Positions 1 to 11,335 of a stretch of 64,000 bases of DNA are shown here, one piece after another; the stretch's first letter is position 1; the number at the start of each line of letters is the position of its first letter. The stretch is from Hippopus hippopus (lineage: Eukaryota > Mollusca > Bivalvia > Cardiida > Cardiidae), in the NCBI GenBank assembly GCA_946811185.2, contig OX328109.1, positions 44,004,129-44,068,128 of the forward strand, written 5' to 3'. The position numbers were made by a program, and so were the translations under genes. The notes beneath the pieces were generated by a model, which was not told the DNA's origin, ran no database searches, and saw nothing but the letters and a program-made list of their open reading frames with translations.

Positions 1-14
1 ACGACAAAATTTAA

Positions 15-285
15 GACTAGTCCACTTTGTGTGTTATTCTAGACGCATTTCACTAACATTAAGAGCTTTATGTAACTTTTTCAAATCCAAAGTTGACACA
101 ATGTTTCAGACTCAACTCAGCAAAATGATGGAATTAAGTCTGCTAATTAACTTATGTCCATTTTTTTTTTGTGCTTAGTTGAGTCTGAAACATAGTGCCA
201 ACTCAGGATTTGAGAATGTTACTACAGTATATTAATGTTACTGAAATGCATCTCAAAACAAGGAATTCAACTTAAGTCAGAACTT
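15..285. repeat. Foldback element with ~80-90 bp arms
   Basis: The left arm (about 35-120, with GTTTCAGACTCAACT) matches the reverse complement of the right arm (about 178-265, with AGTTGAGTCTGAAAC). Outer parts also pair (GCATTTCACTAACATT against AATGTTACTGAAATGC). No reading frame of note. Confidence 0.65.
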
Positions 286-547
286 GGGACCATTTTAGAT
301 TAGAGTAAAATAAGAGAGTTAATTTTTTTTTTCTGAAACCGTGCCCAAGTCTTTAGGCTTTAGCACTATATAATCATAAAGTATTACTTGGGGGAACGTT
401 CATCATTATTTTTCGGCTGTCCTATCAATATCTTCATCGAAACAAGATTGATATCTGTGTCAAGTTTAGTGATAACCTATTTCATATTGGAATAAAGATA
501 TCGTGTATTTTCCGGATAATCCTGTCTGTTAAATTCGTTAAATATTT
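286..547. other. No feature seen
   Basis: AT-rich sequence without a recognisable exon, repeat family or RNA gene. Confidence 0.5.
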
Positions 548-808
548 GAGCCATGCTCTGTGAAAAGGGGGCTTAATGTATCTGTGAGAAGTATCGACCC
601 AGGTCAGCCTGCGCAGTCCGCGCAGGCTGACCTGGGCCGAAACTTTTCGCTATTGATCAATTTTCTGTATTTCAAAGGACCAGTCTACATCATGATTCTG
701 TTGATTGTCAGACAAAATGGGTTTTATGAATCTACGATCATGTGATGACTTGCTTGGTACCCTGCATCACGGAGATGCATTTAGCCCCCTTTTGTCATAG
801 CATGGCTC
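548..808 (+). repeat. Family A foldback MITE
   Basis: Ends are inverted (GAGCCATGCTCTGTG and its near complement ending GCATGGCTC). The internal hairpin GACCCAGGTC...GACCTGGGCC encloses the GCCTGCGC/GCGCAGGC core. Short open frames here arise from the repeat. Confidence 0.85.
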
Positions 809-909
809 ATTTATTAATTCGGATGGTAAATCCATTGGCCAGAACCGAGTCAGGGAAAAAGAGTGTTGAATCTGTGTACGATTAAAACGGCAATTTTCAG
901 TCAGCGCGT

Positions 910-1092
910 CTTTAACCTTTTACCACACTATCCCGTTTTTAATGACCCTATAAAAGAAGGCCTTTGAAAACTGTGTGGGAAAAGGAGAAAATGCTGGTAA
1001 CCAGCATTTTCTACTTTTTCCCGAAATGTTTTCCATCTTTTCAGAGACATTTTTTATCTTTTTAGCCACATTTGATTTATTTGTCGTCTGCA
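910..1092. repeat. Family C hairpin MITE
   Basis: Contains GTGGGAAAAGGAGAAAATGC, the TGGTAACCA centre and the complementary arm, flanked by TTTTACCACAC on the left and TTTGTCGTCTGCAA on the right. Confidence 0.8.
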
Positions 1093-1146
1093 ACTGAGAA
1101 AAAGAGTACCGACCCATTGCTATCCTGCGTCGTCTGTCATGGGTGG

Positions 1147-1319
1147 ACACTTTTTTTTATTGATAAATTTTCTGCATGTTCAAGGACCATTCTACCTCCA
1201 GACTCAGTCAATTGTCAGACTGAACGGATTTTATAGATCCATAATTATATACTGACTTGTTTGGTACAGTGCATCACGGAGTTGCATTTAAAAAACTTTT
1301 GCCAGAACATAGCTCATAT
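1147..1319 (+). repeat. Family A MITE, 5'-truncated
   Basis: Starts at the TTTTCTGCATG segment downstream of the missing hairpin and continues through GATCCATAATTATATACTG and GCATCACGG to the degenerate end GCCAGAACATAGCTC. Confidence 0.75.
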
Positions 1320-1537
1320 CAGAGTTTAACAAAAATGTTTGATTAACAAAAAAAAGAAAAGGAAAACTGAATATACCCCTTTTAGGCAACGAACCTGCAA
1401 TCGGTAAATGCTGGTTTGATCTTTGCTTGCAGTGATGGCCTGATGGGAGTGCTCGCAGGTAAAGGCACTGGATATCAACCTAGCGCTTGTTAAACTTAGC
1501 AAAGTCAAGAACAAGATAGCTTACCGTTATAATTAAC

Positions 1538-1794
1538 TTGCCACACGCGAAAAGGGGCATTTGGACATTTGCGTAAAGTGTCGTCTAGGATCAGCCTGCG
1601 AAGTCCGCGCATGCTAATCCGAGACGGCACTTTACAACTACATTAGATTTTGTGCTACAGTAGACTTGCGCAAAACAGAAAATTACATAAAAACGGAAAG
1701 TGCCGTCTCGGATTAGCCTGCGCGGACTGCGCAGGCTGATCCGAAACGACACTGTACGTAAATGTCCGAATGCCCCTTTTCGCGTGTTGGAGGG
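1538..1794. repeat. Family B two-hairpin MITE
   Basis: About 255 bp, ends ACACGCGAAAAGGGGCATTT and its complement. Each half has a hairpin with GTGTCGTCT...GATC...GCCTGCG; the middle has AGTAGACTTGCGCAAAACAG. Confidence 0.85.
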
Positions 1795-2140
1795 CATATA
1801 TGACTGAATTATCCTATGAGGGAGCCACCTAAACCTTATAACAAGTAAAAACTAAGAAATAAATAATAAGATTTTTGCCACTTTCGTTAATCAGTTTTCC
1901 CTACTCAAGCTTGTAAAAACATGCCTCTTGAGATAATGATATTCTAAACAAACGTAAATTAAATGTCTTTTGTACTACCTAATTCATTTATGATTATTAT
2001 TAGTCTATAATTATACCGTATTGCATTTGAGAAAAAAGTACGAGAGAAAAACAGACAAATTGGTCTGACGCCCACGTATCCACGATAGAAACTTTGATGG
2101 CATTATAATCTTTTTATAATACATTTTGTACTTAGCTCTG

Positions 2141-2231
2141 TTAGAACCACTTTTGTAATAAAACGGCTTTTTGTAACAAAATTTAAAAAAAAATTATTAC
2201 AAATATTCGTTTTATTACAAAAGTGGTTCTA
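2141..2231. repeat. Small foldback element
   Basis: Perfect arms TAGAACCACTTTTGTAATAA and complement (2142-2166 and 2207-2231) enclose an A/T-rich loop. Confidence 0.75.
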
Positions 2232-2270
2232 GCTCTATCATTTGAAGACTGAAAACACAATTCACTGAAA

Positions 2271-2366
2271 CTTTGATTGATTGACTGATTGGTTTGTTGG
2301 TTTGTTTGTTGGTTGGTTAGTTGGTTGGTTGGTTGACTGACTGATTAGTTGATTGATTGATTGATT
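2271..2366. repeat. TTGA/TTGG/TTGT microsatellite
   Basis: Degenerate tetranucleotide repeat. Confidence 0.9.
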
Positions 2367-2369
2367 AAT

Positions 2370-2578
2370 GTTTTGCACAGCTTGTAACATTATTTTATAT
2401 CACGGCGACAGCTCACATATTCATGTATGTCCTTGGTTTCACCAGTACTAAGCTAGGGCTCAGATGTGTCTTGCCGAAGGACACTCCCACGAAAATCCTA
2501 GTTCTACCAGTGAGGTTCGAACCCTTGGACCTCAGGTTTTAAGTCCTATACTTTACCACTGAGCCCTACAGGTCGACC
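2370..2578 (-). mobile_element. tRNA-derived SINE, family S1 (minus strand)
   Basis: On the minus strand it starts with GGGCTCAGTGGTAAAGT (A-box like) and then GGGTTCGAACCTC (B-box like). The body contains GTGTCCTTCGGCAAGACAC and CACTGGTGAAACC, as in the plus copies at 48408 and 56899. Confidence 0.75.
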
Positions 2579-2584
2579 CTGACG

Positions 2585-2670
2585 AACACATTTTTTGACA
2601 ACACTGTAGCAAAAGGAGAAAATGCTAGTTACCGGTATTTTCTCCTTTTCCCGCAATATCTTTCACTCTT

Positions 2671-2703
<33 letters not shown>

Positions 2704-2756
2704 AAATTGCTTTCATTTTGGACCAATCTAAAATTTTGTTGTCTGGTAAAGAGTTA
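2585..2756. repeat. Family C MITE with internal CTGT microsatellite
   Basis: Hairpin AAGGAGAAAATGCTAGTTACCGGTATTTTCTCC, written here as positions 2614-2646, is followed by a (TCTG)n run at 2666-2702 that interrupts the element. Confidence 0.75.
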
Positions 2757-2817
2757 ACACATTGCTTGTCTGTATATTCATAACTGAAAATTTAATTCAT
2801 ATTGGTTATCCATGCCT

Positions 2818-3075
2818 GGCCTGCAACACGCGAAAAGGGGCATTCGGACATTTGTGTAAAGTGTCGTCTCGGATCAGCCTGCACACTGCGCGCAGGGTAA
2901 CCCGAAACGACACTTTCCGTTCTAATGTGATTTTCTGTTTCGTGCAAGTCTACTGTACGACAAAATCTAATGTAATCGTAAAGTGCCGTCTCGGATTAGC
3001 CTGCGCGGACTGCGCAGGCTGATCCGAGACGACACTTTACGCAAATGTCCGAATGCCCCTTTTGGTATGTTGCAA
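2818..3075. repeat. Family B two-hairpin MITE
   Basis: CACGCGAAAAGGGGCATTCG start, both hairpins, and a degenerate right end (CCTTTTGGTATGTTGC). Confidence 0.85.
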
Positions 3076-3229
3076 GCCACTTGTAGCTCTACTGCTTTCG
3101 AAAACTTCGAAAATTTGACATTTTTCTTCTAACTCTAACATAGTTAAACCTTTACCAAACGGCTATTTTTCAGACTTGGCCAAATTAGAAGCATATGAAG
3201 ACAACAAATCGAACATTGCATCAAAAACG

Positions 3230-3650
3230 AATCATGTCTTTGAAATAATAGGGAACACTATTGAATCAAAGGACTTAAAGTCCTGGAAAGTGGATTTGTG
3301 GAGTAGCTTAAAGCTTTAATATGTTGTAGTAAAAAGATAACATCGCATACAACACATGTATAATAAATAATTGTATAATTATTTGATGGATTTAGCAAAG
3401 GGCAAGGAAAATCAAAGATGTGACGCAGTTTTTTGCTGGTATTAGAATCTGGACTATATGTATACGCGTGGAGGACTATATACGGTAGTGACAAAAGCGA
3501 GGTTGAGTTATATTAGCTAAAACGGAAAGTAGAATGAATAGAGCGCAAGCGTGTATGACAGTATATGTGGTTCAGATCATAGTACAGAGTGAGCGCGCAT
3601 GCGTCGTTACGCATGATGTATTTGGTTCCGGTCAGAACGATCACAATAAG
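3230..3650. other. No feature seen
   Basis: Unique-looking DNA without repeat families, splice-bounded frames or RNA genes that I can recognise. A fragment of a family C left flank lies just before it (about 3145-3215). Confidence 0.4.
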
Positions 3651-3675
3651 AGGATTTGCTAAACAAATCCGCAAA

Positions 3676-3782
3676 AAAGGAGAAAATGCTACTCACTCAC
3701 CCTTTCTCATTTTCCATCATAGTTTTCAAATGCTCTCTTCTTCAGGGGCGTAAAACTCGGGATTGTGTCGTAAAGATTTAAA
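3676..3782. repeat. Degenerate family C fragment
   Basis: GGAGAAAATGCTAC, then a decayed second arm and AAACTCGGGATTGTGT, a family C flank in reverse. Confidence 0.5.
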
Positions 3783-3896
3783 CTTAACTTGGACTTGTTT
3801 TCAACTATCAAAAGGGGAATCCATACCTGAAGGGAAATAACTCTCTCAATACTTTGGAACAATCACGCTCTTTTTTCGACGAATAATGATTAATTG

Positions 3897-4195
3897 ATTG
3901 TACGGTGTTAGCGCCGTTTTCAACATTATTTCAGTTGTATCGCGGCGGCTCATGTACCTATTCATGCTTTCCTATTCATTTACTATTACTTCGCACATTA
4001 TTCTTCCTAAGCCATTATTATTTTCCCACATAACCATCACCGAAAGAATGATCAATGATGAGAGACGAGTCATCAGTCATGTCGCAATGACTATCATCAA
4101 TCCTCAGAAAGAAATTGGCCGAGCTTGGGATTCGAACCAGTAACCCCGCTGTTCTCAAGTTCTGTATGCTCTCGACTACACTACCTGGGCTCCCC
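3897..4195 (-). mobile_element. tRNA-derived SINE, family S2 (minus strand)
   Basis: The minus strand reads a tRNA-like head with GGTTCGAATCCC (B-box like, plus 4127-4138), then CTCGGCCAATTTCTTTC, ATGATAGTCATTGCGACATG and a tail ending AACGGCGCTAACACC. About 300 bp, as in the copies at 4334 and 33733. Confidence 0.8.
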
Positions 4196-4333
4196 GTAGA
4201 TTATCTACTGAAAAAGCAAATGCTGCCGAACGTTGGCAACCCCTTCCCCACCAGTCAACTCGAAAAGTTCAAGGAGTAGGCCGTTAGTATTGTAAGCGAC
4301 ACGTCTCTGGCCACTTGAGAGTGTGGATTCGAA

Positions 4334-4625
4334 CCCCGGTAGCTCAGTCAGTAGCGTACAGGCTTCAAGAACATGGGGGTCGCTGGTTCGATTCCCGGCT
4401 CGGCCAATTTCTTTCCAAGGATTGATAATAGTCACTGCCACATGATTCATTCCTCTTTCACCGGGTCATTTGTTCGACGATGGTTATGTGGGAAAGCAGC
4501 CAGTGGCTTGGAAAGAAAATTGTACGGAGTACTGGTAAAAGAAACTCCAGGAAAGCATGGATAGGTGCACTGGCCGCTGTCATATAACTGAAAAGATGTT
4601 GAAAACGGGGTTAAACACCATAGAA
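4334..4625 (+). mobile_element. tRNA-derived SINE, family S2 (plus strand)
   Basis: Head 4334-4406 has TAGCTCAGTCAGTAGCG (A-box like) and GGTTCGATTCCC (B-box like). The body carries CCAATTTCTTTCCAAGGATT and CCAGTGGCTTGGAAAG and ends GTTAAACACCAT. Head to head with the 3897 copy, separated by about 140 bp. Confidence 0.85.
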
Positions 4626-4644
4626 TCAATTAGTCAATCAATCG

Positions 4645-4880
4645 ATTCCTACTGGTGGCCAACTAGAATTAAACAATCCATCGGATGAGACGTTAAATCG
4701 ACGTCCGGTGTGACGGTGCTGTAACGTTACACCGAACACATTTAAGAACCATGCGTAAAACTTAGGTTGTGTTTTGTCTTGTATCTTGCACTATCCCCCG
4801 TAACATAACCAAAGAGTTCTAGAGGCATGGCCCATATGGGCAACCGGTGGCGACGATAAATGAAAGTAAAATCAATCAAG
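4645..4880 (+). mobile_element. SINE S3, body only (5' truncated)
   Basis: Contains CGGATGAGACGTTAAA, GTGTGACGGTGCT, TATCCCCCGTAAC and GGGCAACCGGTGGCGACGAT, collinear with the fuller copy at 15192. The conserved centre resembles core domains of invertebrate SINE superfamilies; the exact class is not assigned. Confidence 0.75.
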
Positions 4881-5011
4881 CTCGTTAGCACCCACATGCC
4901 GTGCTCTTGTTGCCATTGTGTTTTGTCTGGTCTTGTCTGATCTTGATCTACATCGACCGTAGAAGGACACTGATTCTCTTTTAGCAGACTATGGGCTAAG
5001 AACAGTTTATT

Positions 5012-5466
5012 ATTTCACGCTTTTTGGTAGTTTATCGAGAAATAACGGTGAAATATTGTTCGATATTTCATGTTTACGACCAGTGAAAAATACTGATTTT
5101 AATTTCTAACTCTTCAATTGAAGGCGGAAACAGTAGTAGTTACCTCGATAAACAAAGCGTGCCATTCAACCTGATGGAAATATGACGTAATTTACCCTAC
5201 ATTTCTCGAGTTTAACGTAATATTGTAATGCTTTGTTCTGTGGAGGGGTTACGCCAAGGGGAATTACCGAAAACAACTGTCCTGGATTTTGATGTAATTC
5301 CCCCCAAAAGAGGAGTTAGAAGCATGAAATAAGTAGAATATTTGTTTTTTTATGTGAACGATCGAAATTTATTTCATCGAGTGAACATCATAGAAATTTA
5401 TTTCATCGAGTGAACATCATCAGTAATATGATATAAATTTCGATCTTTCACAGAAAAAAACAAATA
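5012..5466 (+). repeat. Family E element (~450 bp)
   Basis: Starts with GGTAGTTTATCGAGAAATAA and has ATGACGTAATTTACCCTACA and GGGGAATTACCGAAAACAAC. It ends in a foldback of ATTTATTTCATCGAGTGAAC. Here the 3' foldback arm is partly duplicated (5366-5419). Four copies in the window. Confidence 0.85.
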
Positions 5467-5633
5467 CCCCCGGTATCCTCTAAATCATTTATACTGAATA
5501 TTGAATAAATCTATCATCGAGGATTTGGAAATTCTCGGTGTTCGCCGCTACACAGCGAGAAAACTTTGATTAATCACCTTTCTTCATAGAATGTATGTAA
5601 AAGTGATTTACTTTACCGAGCCGAATGGTTTCT

Positions 5634-5861
5634 ATCCCTTTATCACACAGTCCCATGATTAGCCTAACCTGGAAAAAATACTTTTGAAAGCATTGTGGGA
5701 AAGGGAGAAAATGCTGGTAACCAGCATTTTCTCCTTTTCCCGCAAAGTTTTCCTCTTCCAAGACAATTTGCATATTCATTTAACTCGAACTTAGTATATC
5801 GCTTGCAAATTAATGGCTTCAACATGGACCAGTCTAAATTTTTGTAGACTGGTGTAGTGTT
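5634..5861. repeat. Family C MITE
   Basis: Hairpin at 5696-5742 (GTGGGAAAGGGAGAAAATGC, TGGTAACCA centre, complementary arm); flanks TTTATCACACAG and GACCAGTCTAAA. Confidence 0.85.
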
Positions 5862-6895
5862 AATGTGGTCTCTAGAACTGTATAGTAATAAATCAAATTG
5901 ATATCAAAGGGCTGGTCAGACAAGTCGTTTGAAGCTTATTTCGAGGATGAATTACTGTTGATGGTTCGATAAAAGAAAAAAAAGGAGGAAAAATAATTTT
6001 TTCGAGGCATAAAACAATTCGAAAATGCGGCTATTTCCAAAGGCTTAGCTTTTTTCAAGACGATGGTTTCAGCTCTGTTGCTCCGTACTGTGTGGGCCTT
6101 AGTACCTGATTTTGTGCGACAAAGATTTGGGGGAAACTGGAGGATTTTTTGGCTCCTTTTCCTGTAAATTATTTCGATACAATTAAAAAAGAAAAGATTT
6201 ATATTCTATAATTCATAAACGCCATCTTTTGAGACACAGTTGGTTTGTCGGCTGTGTATGCTTTTGGTAAAATAAGAAAAAAAAAATCGTCGGTTAAAGA
6301 TATAATTCGATTTCCTAGGTCTGAAAGTAGACTATTGCGTTTTTCATCATCATTTTATACAAACCTTTAAAAATGTTTTATTATCAAATTAAACGCCAAA
6401 TAGCTGCCTAAAGAAATCAATTCGGGGTTCAGAATGCAGACAAGTTCAATTCATAACATCTACATGTACTGATATTATTACGCGTCTGGTAATGTATTAC
6501 AGTTGAATCTGTCAAGATCCAGTTGGTGACAGTAAAAAATGTATTGTAAAAATAGAACTAAAAGTGGCAATTTTACATTTTTCTTCCACCAACTAGAGAT
6601 TTGTCACACTGCACTGTAACACATTGTCGGACTCAAAATAATTTCAATATTTGTAAACAGTATATATGAATTAAATGTGTCTGCATTTTGACCCCCGAAT
6701 GATTTACAATTGGCAGCTATGGGGCCTTTGTGTAAGGCGATAGTTTGCAAACCATCAAAAGATAAATAGAAAAATAACTTTAAGAAATAAATCGTTTTCA
6801 ATGTTAATTTCATAGAGTGATACATAGCCTCAAAATCTATATTTAGATTCGCGCTAGAATTTCGCAGTGACTTGCAGGAATATCAGATGATAAAT
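5862..6895. other. About 1 kb without a gene; one small foldback
   Basis: The only structure seen is an inverted repeat near 6519-6596 (AGTTGGTG...TACATTTTT and CCACCAACT). No supported exon or RNA gene. Confidence 0.45.
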
Positions 6896-7073
6896 GACCT
6901 GAAACACAACACTTTCCGTTTTTATGTAATTTTCTTTTTTGCGCAAGTCTACTGCAGGACAAAATCTAATGTATTGGTAAATTGCCGTCTCGGGTTAGCC
7001 TGCGCGTTCTGCGCAGGCTGATCCGAGACGACACTTCACGCAAATGTCCGAATGCCCCTTTTCGCGTGTTGCA
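6896..7073. repeat. Family B MITE, right two thirds
   Basis: Begins at AACACTTTCCGTTTTTATG in the middle segment; the second hairpin and the end CCCCTTTTCGCGTGTTGC are intact. Confidence 0.8.
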
Positions 7074-7627
7074 GGCTAAATCATAAACCATTTGGAATCA
7101 TATACAAAGAGGTACGATGACGTCATAACCGATTGCAAGACGAACATCCCTTTATTTCAAAGCTAAAATTGCAATTTATACTGAATGTTACCACCTAGTT
7201 TCAAGGTAAAGTAAACATTTTTGAAATGTTTCAATGATTTGCAAAATGGATCTATTTACGGCATTAATATCTATGTACCCCCCCCCCCCCCTTTAATTAA
7301 AATAGCGTGCGCGTTCTCAAAAGGTAGGAAAATACGAGTCGTATCGCTGCTTGGAGATGACTTTCGACAGAAACGTTCAAGATCATCTTGGACGACCTTC
7401 AGTTCGATATTTTTTTTCCCGAAATAGTGGGCGTCATATCTAGAGGGGTAGTAATTATTGTATCTTATCGCTCGTGATAAACGTGATATTTCTCAACAGC
7501 CTGTCTGTTTCAATGGAATACTTTCTCTGCGATTTCTGGAAATAGTATCACTTTTTGTCATTCCAGCGTGTTGATAAAGTCAGTGGGGTAGATAGAATTT
7601 TTTACTGAGGATGATAAACAACTAATA
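7074..7627. other. No gene seen; short poly(C)
   Basis: Unique-looking DNA with a C run at about 7279-7291. Confidence 0.4.
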
Positions 7628-7712
7628 TAACCCTTTACCCCTCAATTCTGGGTTTTATGAAGCCTGAGAAAGCGATAGGCCCGCTTAAAACAACGTGGGA
7701 AAAGAAGAAAGT
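7628..7712. repeat. Family C left-half fragment
   Basis: CCCTTTACC...TTTTATGAAGCCTGAGAAAG and GTGGGAAAAGAAGAAAG, cut before the second arm. Confidence 0.5.
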
Positions 7713-7728
7713 ACTTTGCATTATATAT

Positions 7729-7963
7729 GAGCCATGTTCTGGCAAAAGGGGGCTTAATGCATCTCCGTGATGTATAATAACAAGTAACGCATCACCTCAT
7801 TACGGATCCTTAAAATCCATTTTATATAACAACTGACCGAATAACAAGGTAGAATGGTCCTTTGATATGCAAACAATTTGAAGATAGCGAAAAGTTTCGA
7901 CCCATGTCTGCCTGCGCGGACTGCGCAGGCCGACATGGGTCGATACTTTTCGCAAATGCATCA
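7729..7963 (-). repeat. Family A MITE, reverse orientation, one end missing
   Basis: Left end GAGCCATGTTCTGGCAAAAG; hairpin at about 7895-7945 with GACCCATGTC and GACATGGGTC arms; stops after GCAAATGCATC without the outer end. Confidence 0.8.
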
Positions 7964-8281
7964 TATATTTTTAACATTATCACATCAGCAAAAATGAGAC
8001 TATCCGTATAGCTAGCATCGTTGTTTTCTGCTCATTAATTATCTTTAAATTTCTTTTGCAGAAATATCCGAGGTATTTTGATGATCACAATTAAAATTAA
8101 TACCATCAGTAGCATATCTAATTTATACTTATGGTTAAAATCGATAGTCTGAGTATTTTGATTATCTTATTAAAATATTTGTGTATACAGTATATATGTG
8201 TACCCGCAACCACCAGGTCGCAAGTCAGATACGCTAACCCGGCCGGGCTCAGCAGAACAGAATTGAACAAGGTTCGAATTC

Positions 8282-8466
8282 ATCAACCTTTCTTAAGAGC
8301 GTTCTTATTTTATTCTCTAGAATTTTCTAAATTTGAAAGTAACACGAATTCTGATTGGCTAAGCCAAATGGCTTAGCCAATCAGAATTCGTGTTACTTTA
8401 AAATTTAGAAAATTCTAAAGAGAATACGACTAAGACATTCTTAAGAATGGTTGGTAAATACAGACC
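8282..8466. repeat. Family H foldback element
   Basis: Near-perfect long hairpin: AAGTAACACGAATTCTGATT and GGCTAAGCC on both arms, outer arms TTTCTTAAGA...TCTTAAGAAT. Confidence 0.85.
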
Positions 8467-8867
8467 CAGAATAGATCATTATTTTTTTATGTTGCACATA
8501 CAATACACTGAACAACGTGGTACATGGAGATTATGTAAAGATTTGTACAGAAAAAGAAACAGAGGAAAGAACAGGGTTTTGTGTGAAAAGAAGAAATTCT
8601 CAAGCTGTACAGAGTGAGCTATTAAAAAGCTATAAATCTATGATATTTCCAATCTTTTGGCGATAGCAAGTTTGACATGGAGTGCAGTTTTCTTAATGAT
8701 TTTTTTTGTCAACGAATTCTACGCTAGTTCAATCCATTCGTAAATAAATTGGCAATTTCGAAAATATTCAGGCAGAAAAGAAATCTGTGTTTAACTTCAC
8801 CACAGCACTTCAGGCTCCTGCAAAACGGGATTTCTTGATGCATATATTACCAAAGGAGTAATCTCAT
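8467..8867. other. No feature seen
   Basis: A/T-rich DNA with no frame, repeat family or RNA gene that I recognise. Confidence 0.4.
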
Positions 8868-9320
8868 TATCATGGATCCATGATCCGTTCTGTCTAACCA
8901 CCGACTGAATCATGGGGTAGACTAGTCCTTTGACATGCAAAAAAATATATCAATAGCAAAAATTTTCGATCCATGTCAGCGTGCACGTACTGCAATGATT
9001 GTCTCGATGACTGTCTTCAAACTTCGGATAGAAACTCGCCGAGCTAGTGATTCGAATCGGCAACCTCTTAGTCACAAGTCCTGCAGACTGACCTGGTCCG
9101 ATACTTTTTCGCTGTTGGTCAATTTCCTGCATGTATACAAGCACTGGTCTACTTTATAATTCAGCTGGTTGTTTGAAAGAAAAATGAAGAATCATCCTAC
9201 CTCATGATTCAGCTGTTTGTCAGATATGGATTTTTATAAGATCCATAATTATGTGATGGCTTGCTTGGTATGATGCATCACGGAAATGCATTAAACTCTC
9301 TTTTGTCATAGCGCCGCTCA
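8868..9320. repeat. Chimeric family A foldback with S2 SINE piece in its loop
   Basis: The left part is an A half in reverse (GATCCATGATCC, CCTTTGACATGC). The right part is an A half in forward orientation (GCTGTTGGTCAATTT to GCGCCGCTC). Between them, 8995-9085 matches the minus S2 SINE (ATGACTGTCTTCAAACTTCG, GATTCGAATCGGC). Confidence 0.7.
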
Positions 9321-9547
9321 TATAGATCAGATTTCTATTTAATTATTGTACTATTTTACTTATGTCAAGTTACCCCTGTAACAAACCGGTTGAGTAATCC
9401 TAGTAAAGAGGGTTTCGGCCATCATTATAGTTTTAACATTTAAACAAAGACAAAATTTTAGTCTTGTACAAATCCGTAGTATTTTCATACTACAAATTCA
9501 ATACGTATGTTTCAAATGATGCGATTTCTCTTTTTTTTTTTTTTTTA

Positions 9548-9693
9548 AAAAAAAGGGAAGGAAAAACCTGTTGGAAAAAAAAGGAGAAAACGCTGGCAAC
9601 TAGCGGTTTCCCCTATTTTCACAGTTTTCAAAATCCTTTTTTCATGACAGTCGTGAAAAATCGGTCTTGTTTGGTAAAGGGTTAAACCTTTAT
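9548..9693. repeat. Family C MITE, diverged
   Basis: AAGGAGAAAACGCTGGCAAC and TAGCGGTTTCCCC arms, then TTTGGTAAAGGGTTAA. Confidence 0.65.
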
Positions 9694-9860
9694 CAAACAA
9701 TTGTTCTAATGACCATGAAGAAGTAAGATTTTGAATACATTGCGGGAAAAAAGGAAAATGCGGATAAGCAGCACTTTTTTATTTTTCCTTATCATTTTAA
9801 TTCCTTTCAAAAGTGATTTTCCGTCATTTGAGCCTTTTTCGATTTGTCAGCCTTGGATGT
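9694..9860. repeat. Family C MITE, diverged, adjacent to the previous copy
   Basis: CCTTTATCAAAC start, ATTGCGGGAAAAAAGGAAAA arm, GCGGATAAGCAGC centre and a decayed second arm. Confidence 0.6.
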
Positions 9861-9869
9861 TCGAGTATT

Positions 9870-10091
9870 TAGGCCATTCTCTGTGAAAAGGGGGCCTAAT
9901 GCATTAGCAAAAAGTATCGATCCGGGTCAGCCTGCGCAGTCAGCGCAGGCTGACCTGAGTCGAAACTTTTTGCTACTTGTCAATTTTCTTCCTATAAAAG
10001 GACAAGCATGTAGCTCATGTAATAATGTAGTCGGTTGTTTGACGAAATGTATTCTATGCATTAAACCTCTTTTACCAGAGCATGGTTCATT
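9870..10091 (+). repeat. Family A MITE, internally shortened
   Basis: TAGGCCATTCTCTGTGAAAAG start; hairpin with GGGTCAGCCTGCGCAG and CTGACCTGAGTCG; end CCAGAGCATGGTTC. Confidence 0.8.
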
Positions 10092-10512
10092 TATATTTTG
10101 TGGTTTCACGGCAATCGTTTTTGGACTATGTAGATGAAGGCGAGGCTGTATAGAGCGATCTGCTCTCCGATATTTTTATTGCTTTTACGTCAAAACAGCC
10201 AAAGAATTCGTTACATCTTGATCCTTTTTCCATATACCAATGGAATAATTTCGAAATTTATTTGGCATATAGTGCTATCGGGGTAAATTTTTCCCCCGAT
10301 GTTTTACAAAGGTCGAAGATTTTCATTGACTGATATTCTCTCTAAAGTTTTCATTTAACCAATAGGTCTAGCTGATTGTCAACTTCTTTTGAAAACTACA
10401 TGTATCTTTTATCTCTTCTCTAACCACTGTTTATGCTGCATTCCTTTCTGTGTTGTCTGTTTATTAGTCTGTATGTCTGTCTGACCATATCTCTGTCTGT
10501 GTTTGTCTGTCT
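10092..10512. other. No gene seen
   Basis: Unique-looking DNA grading into degenerate CTGT repeats before the CT tract. Confidence 0.4.
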
Positions 10513-10513
10513 G

Positions 10514-10582
<69 letters not shown>
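10513..10582. repeat. (CT)n microsatellite
   Basis: About 34 uninterrupted CT units. Open frames across it on both strands are artefacts. Confidence 0.97.
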
Positions 10583-10586
<4 letters not shown>

Positions 10587-10851
10587 TTGCTTTTGATATT
10601 CAATTGATATTTAGTACTTTACTACAAAAGAATGCTTGTGAAGGCTTTTGCATAATTTCAATTTATTTATCGTCTCAATAATCTATGAAGGTCGTAAAAT
10701 TTCAAAATAGTGAATTAGAAAACTAGATTACAAACTCATTTTATGTCCCATAATGATAAACCCCACTGTTTTATTCCTGAATAAACCTACCCTTCAAAGC
10801 TTTTTAATTAGTATGATGAATAAATTGAAAACGAATTTCGAAAATTAGAAT

Positions 10852-11328
10852 ATTTACTTCATACTTTTCGGTAGTTTATCGAGAAATAATGGTGGAATAT
10901 GGTTTAACAGACTGTGACTATCATGGTTACGACTAGTGAAAAATACCGAATTCATGTTTTCTAACTCTTCAATTGAAGGTGGAAACAGTAGTCAAGCGCA
11001 CTAGTTACCTAGGTAAACAGCGCGTGCCATTCATCAAGACGGAAATATGACGTAATTTACCCTACATTTCTCGCGCTTTACATAATATTGTAATGCGTTG
11101 CTATGTAGAGGGGGTACACCACGGGGAATTACCGATACCAATTGTGCTGGATTTTGATAAAAATGCAAACAAGTAAAGGGTTATATGCATGAAATAAATG
11201 GATTATTTTTTTTTTCTGTGCAAGATTGAAATTTATTTCATCTTGTGAATATCATCGGTGATGTTCAATCGATGAAATTAATTTCGATCTTTTACCGAAA
11301 AGAAAAAAAAAAGCAATTATCCTCCATT
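10852..11328 (+). repeat. Family E element
   Basis: Same order of motifs as at 5012: GGTAGTTTATCGAGAAATAA, ATGACGTAATTTACCC, GGGGAATTACCGATACC, and a terminal foldback with ATTTATTTCATC. Confidence 0.85.
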
Positions 11329-11335
11329 AATTATG

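Noticed and set aside
4334..4406. Functional tRNA gene
   Set aside because: It has A and B box-like sequences but leads straight into a SINE body that recurs elsewhere; the acceptor stem does not close cleanly.
10409..10681. RE-repeat or Leu/Ser-repeat proteins
   Set aside because: Pure (CT)n microsatellite.
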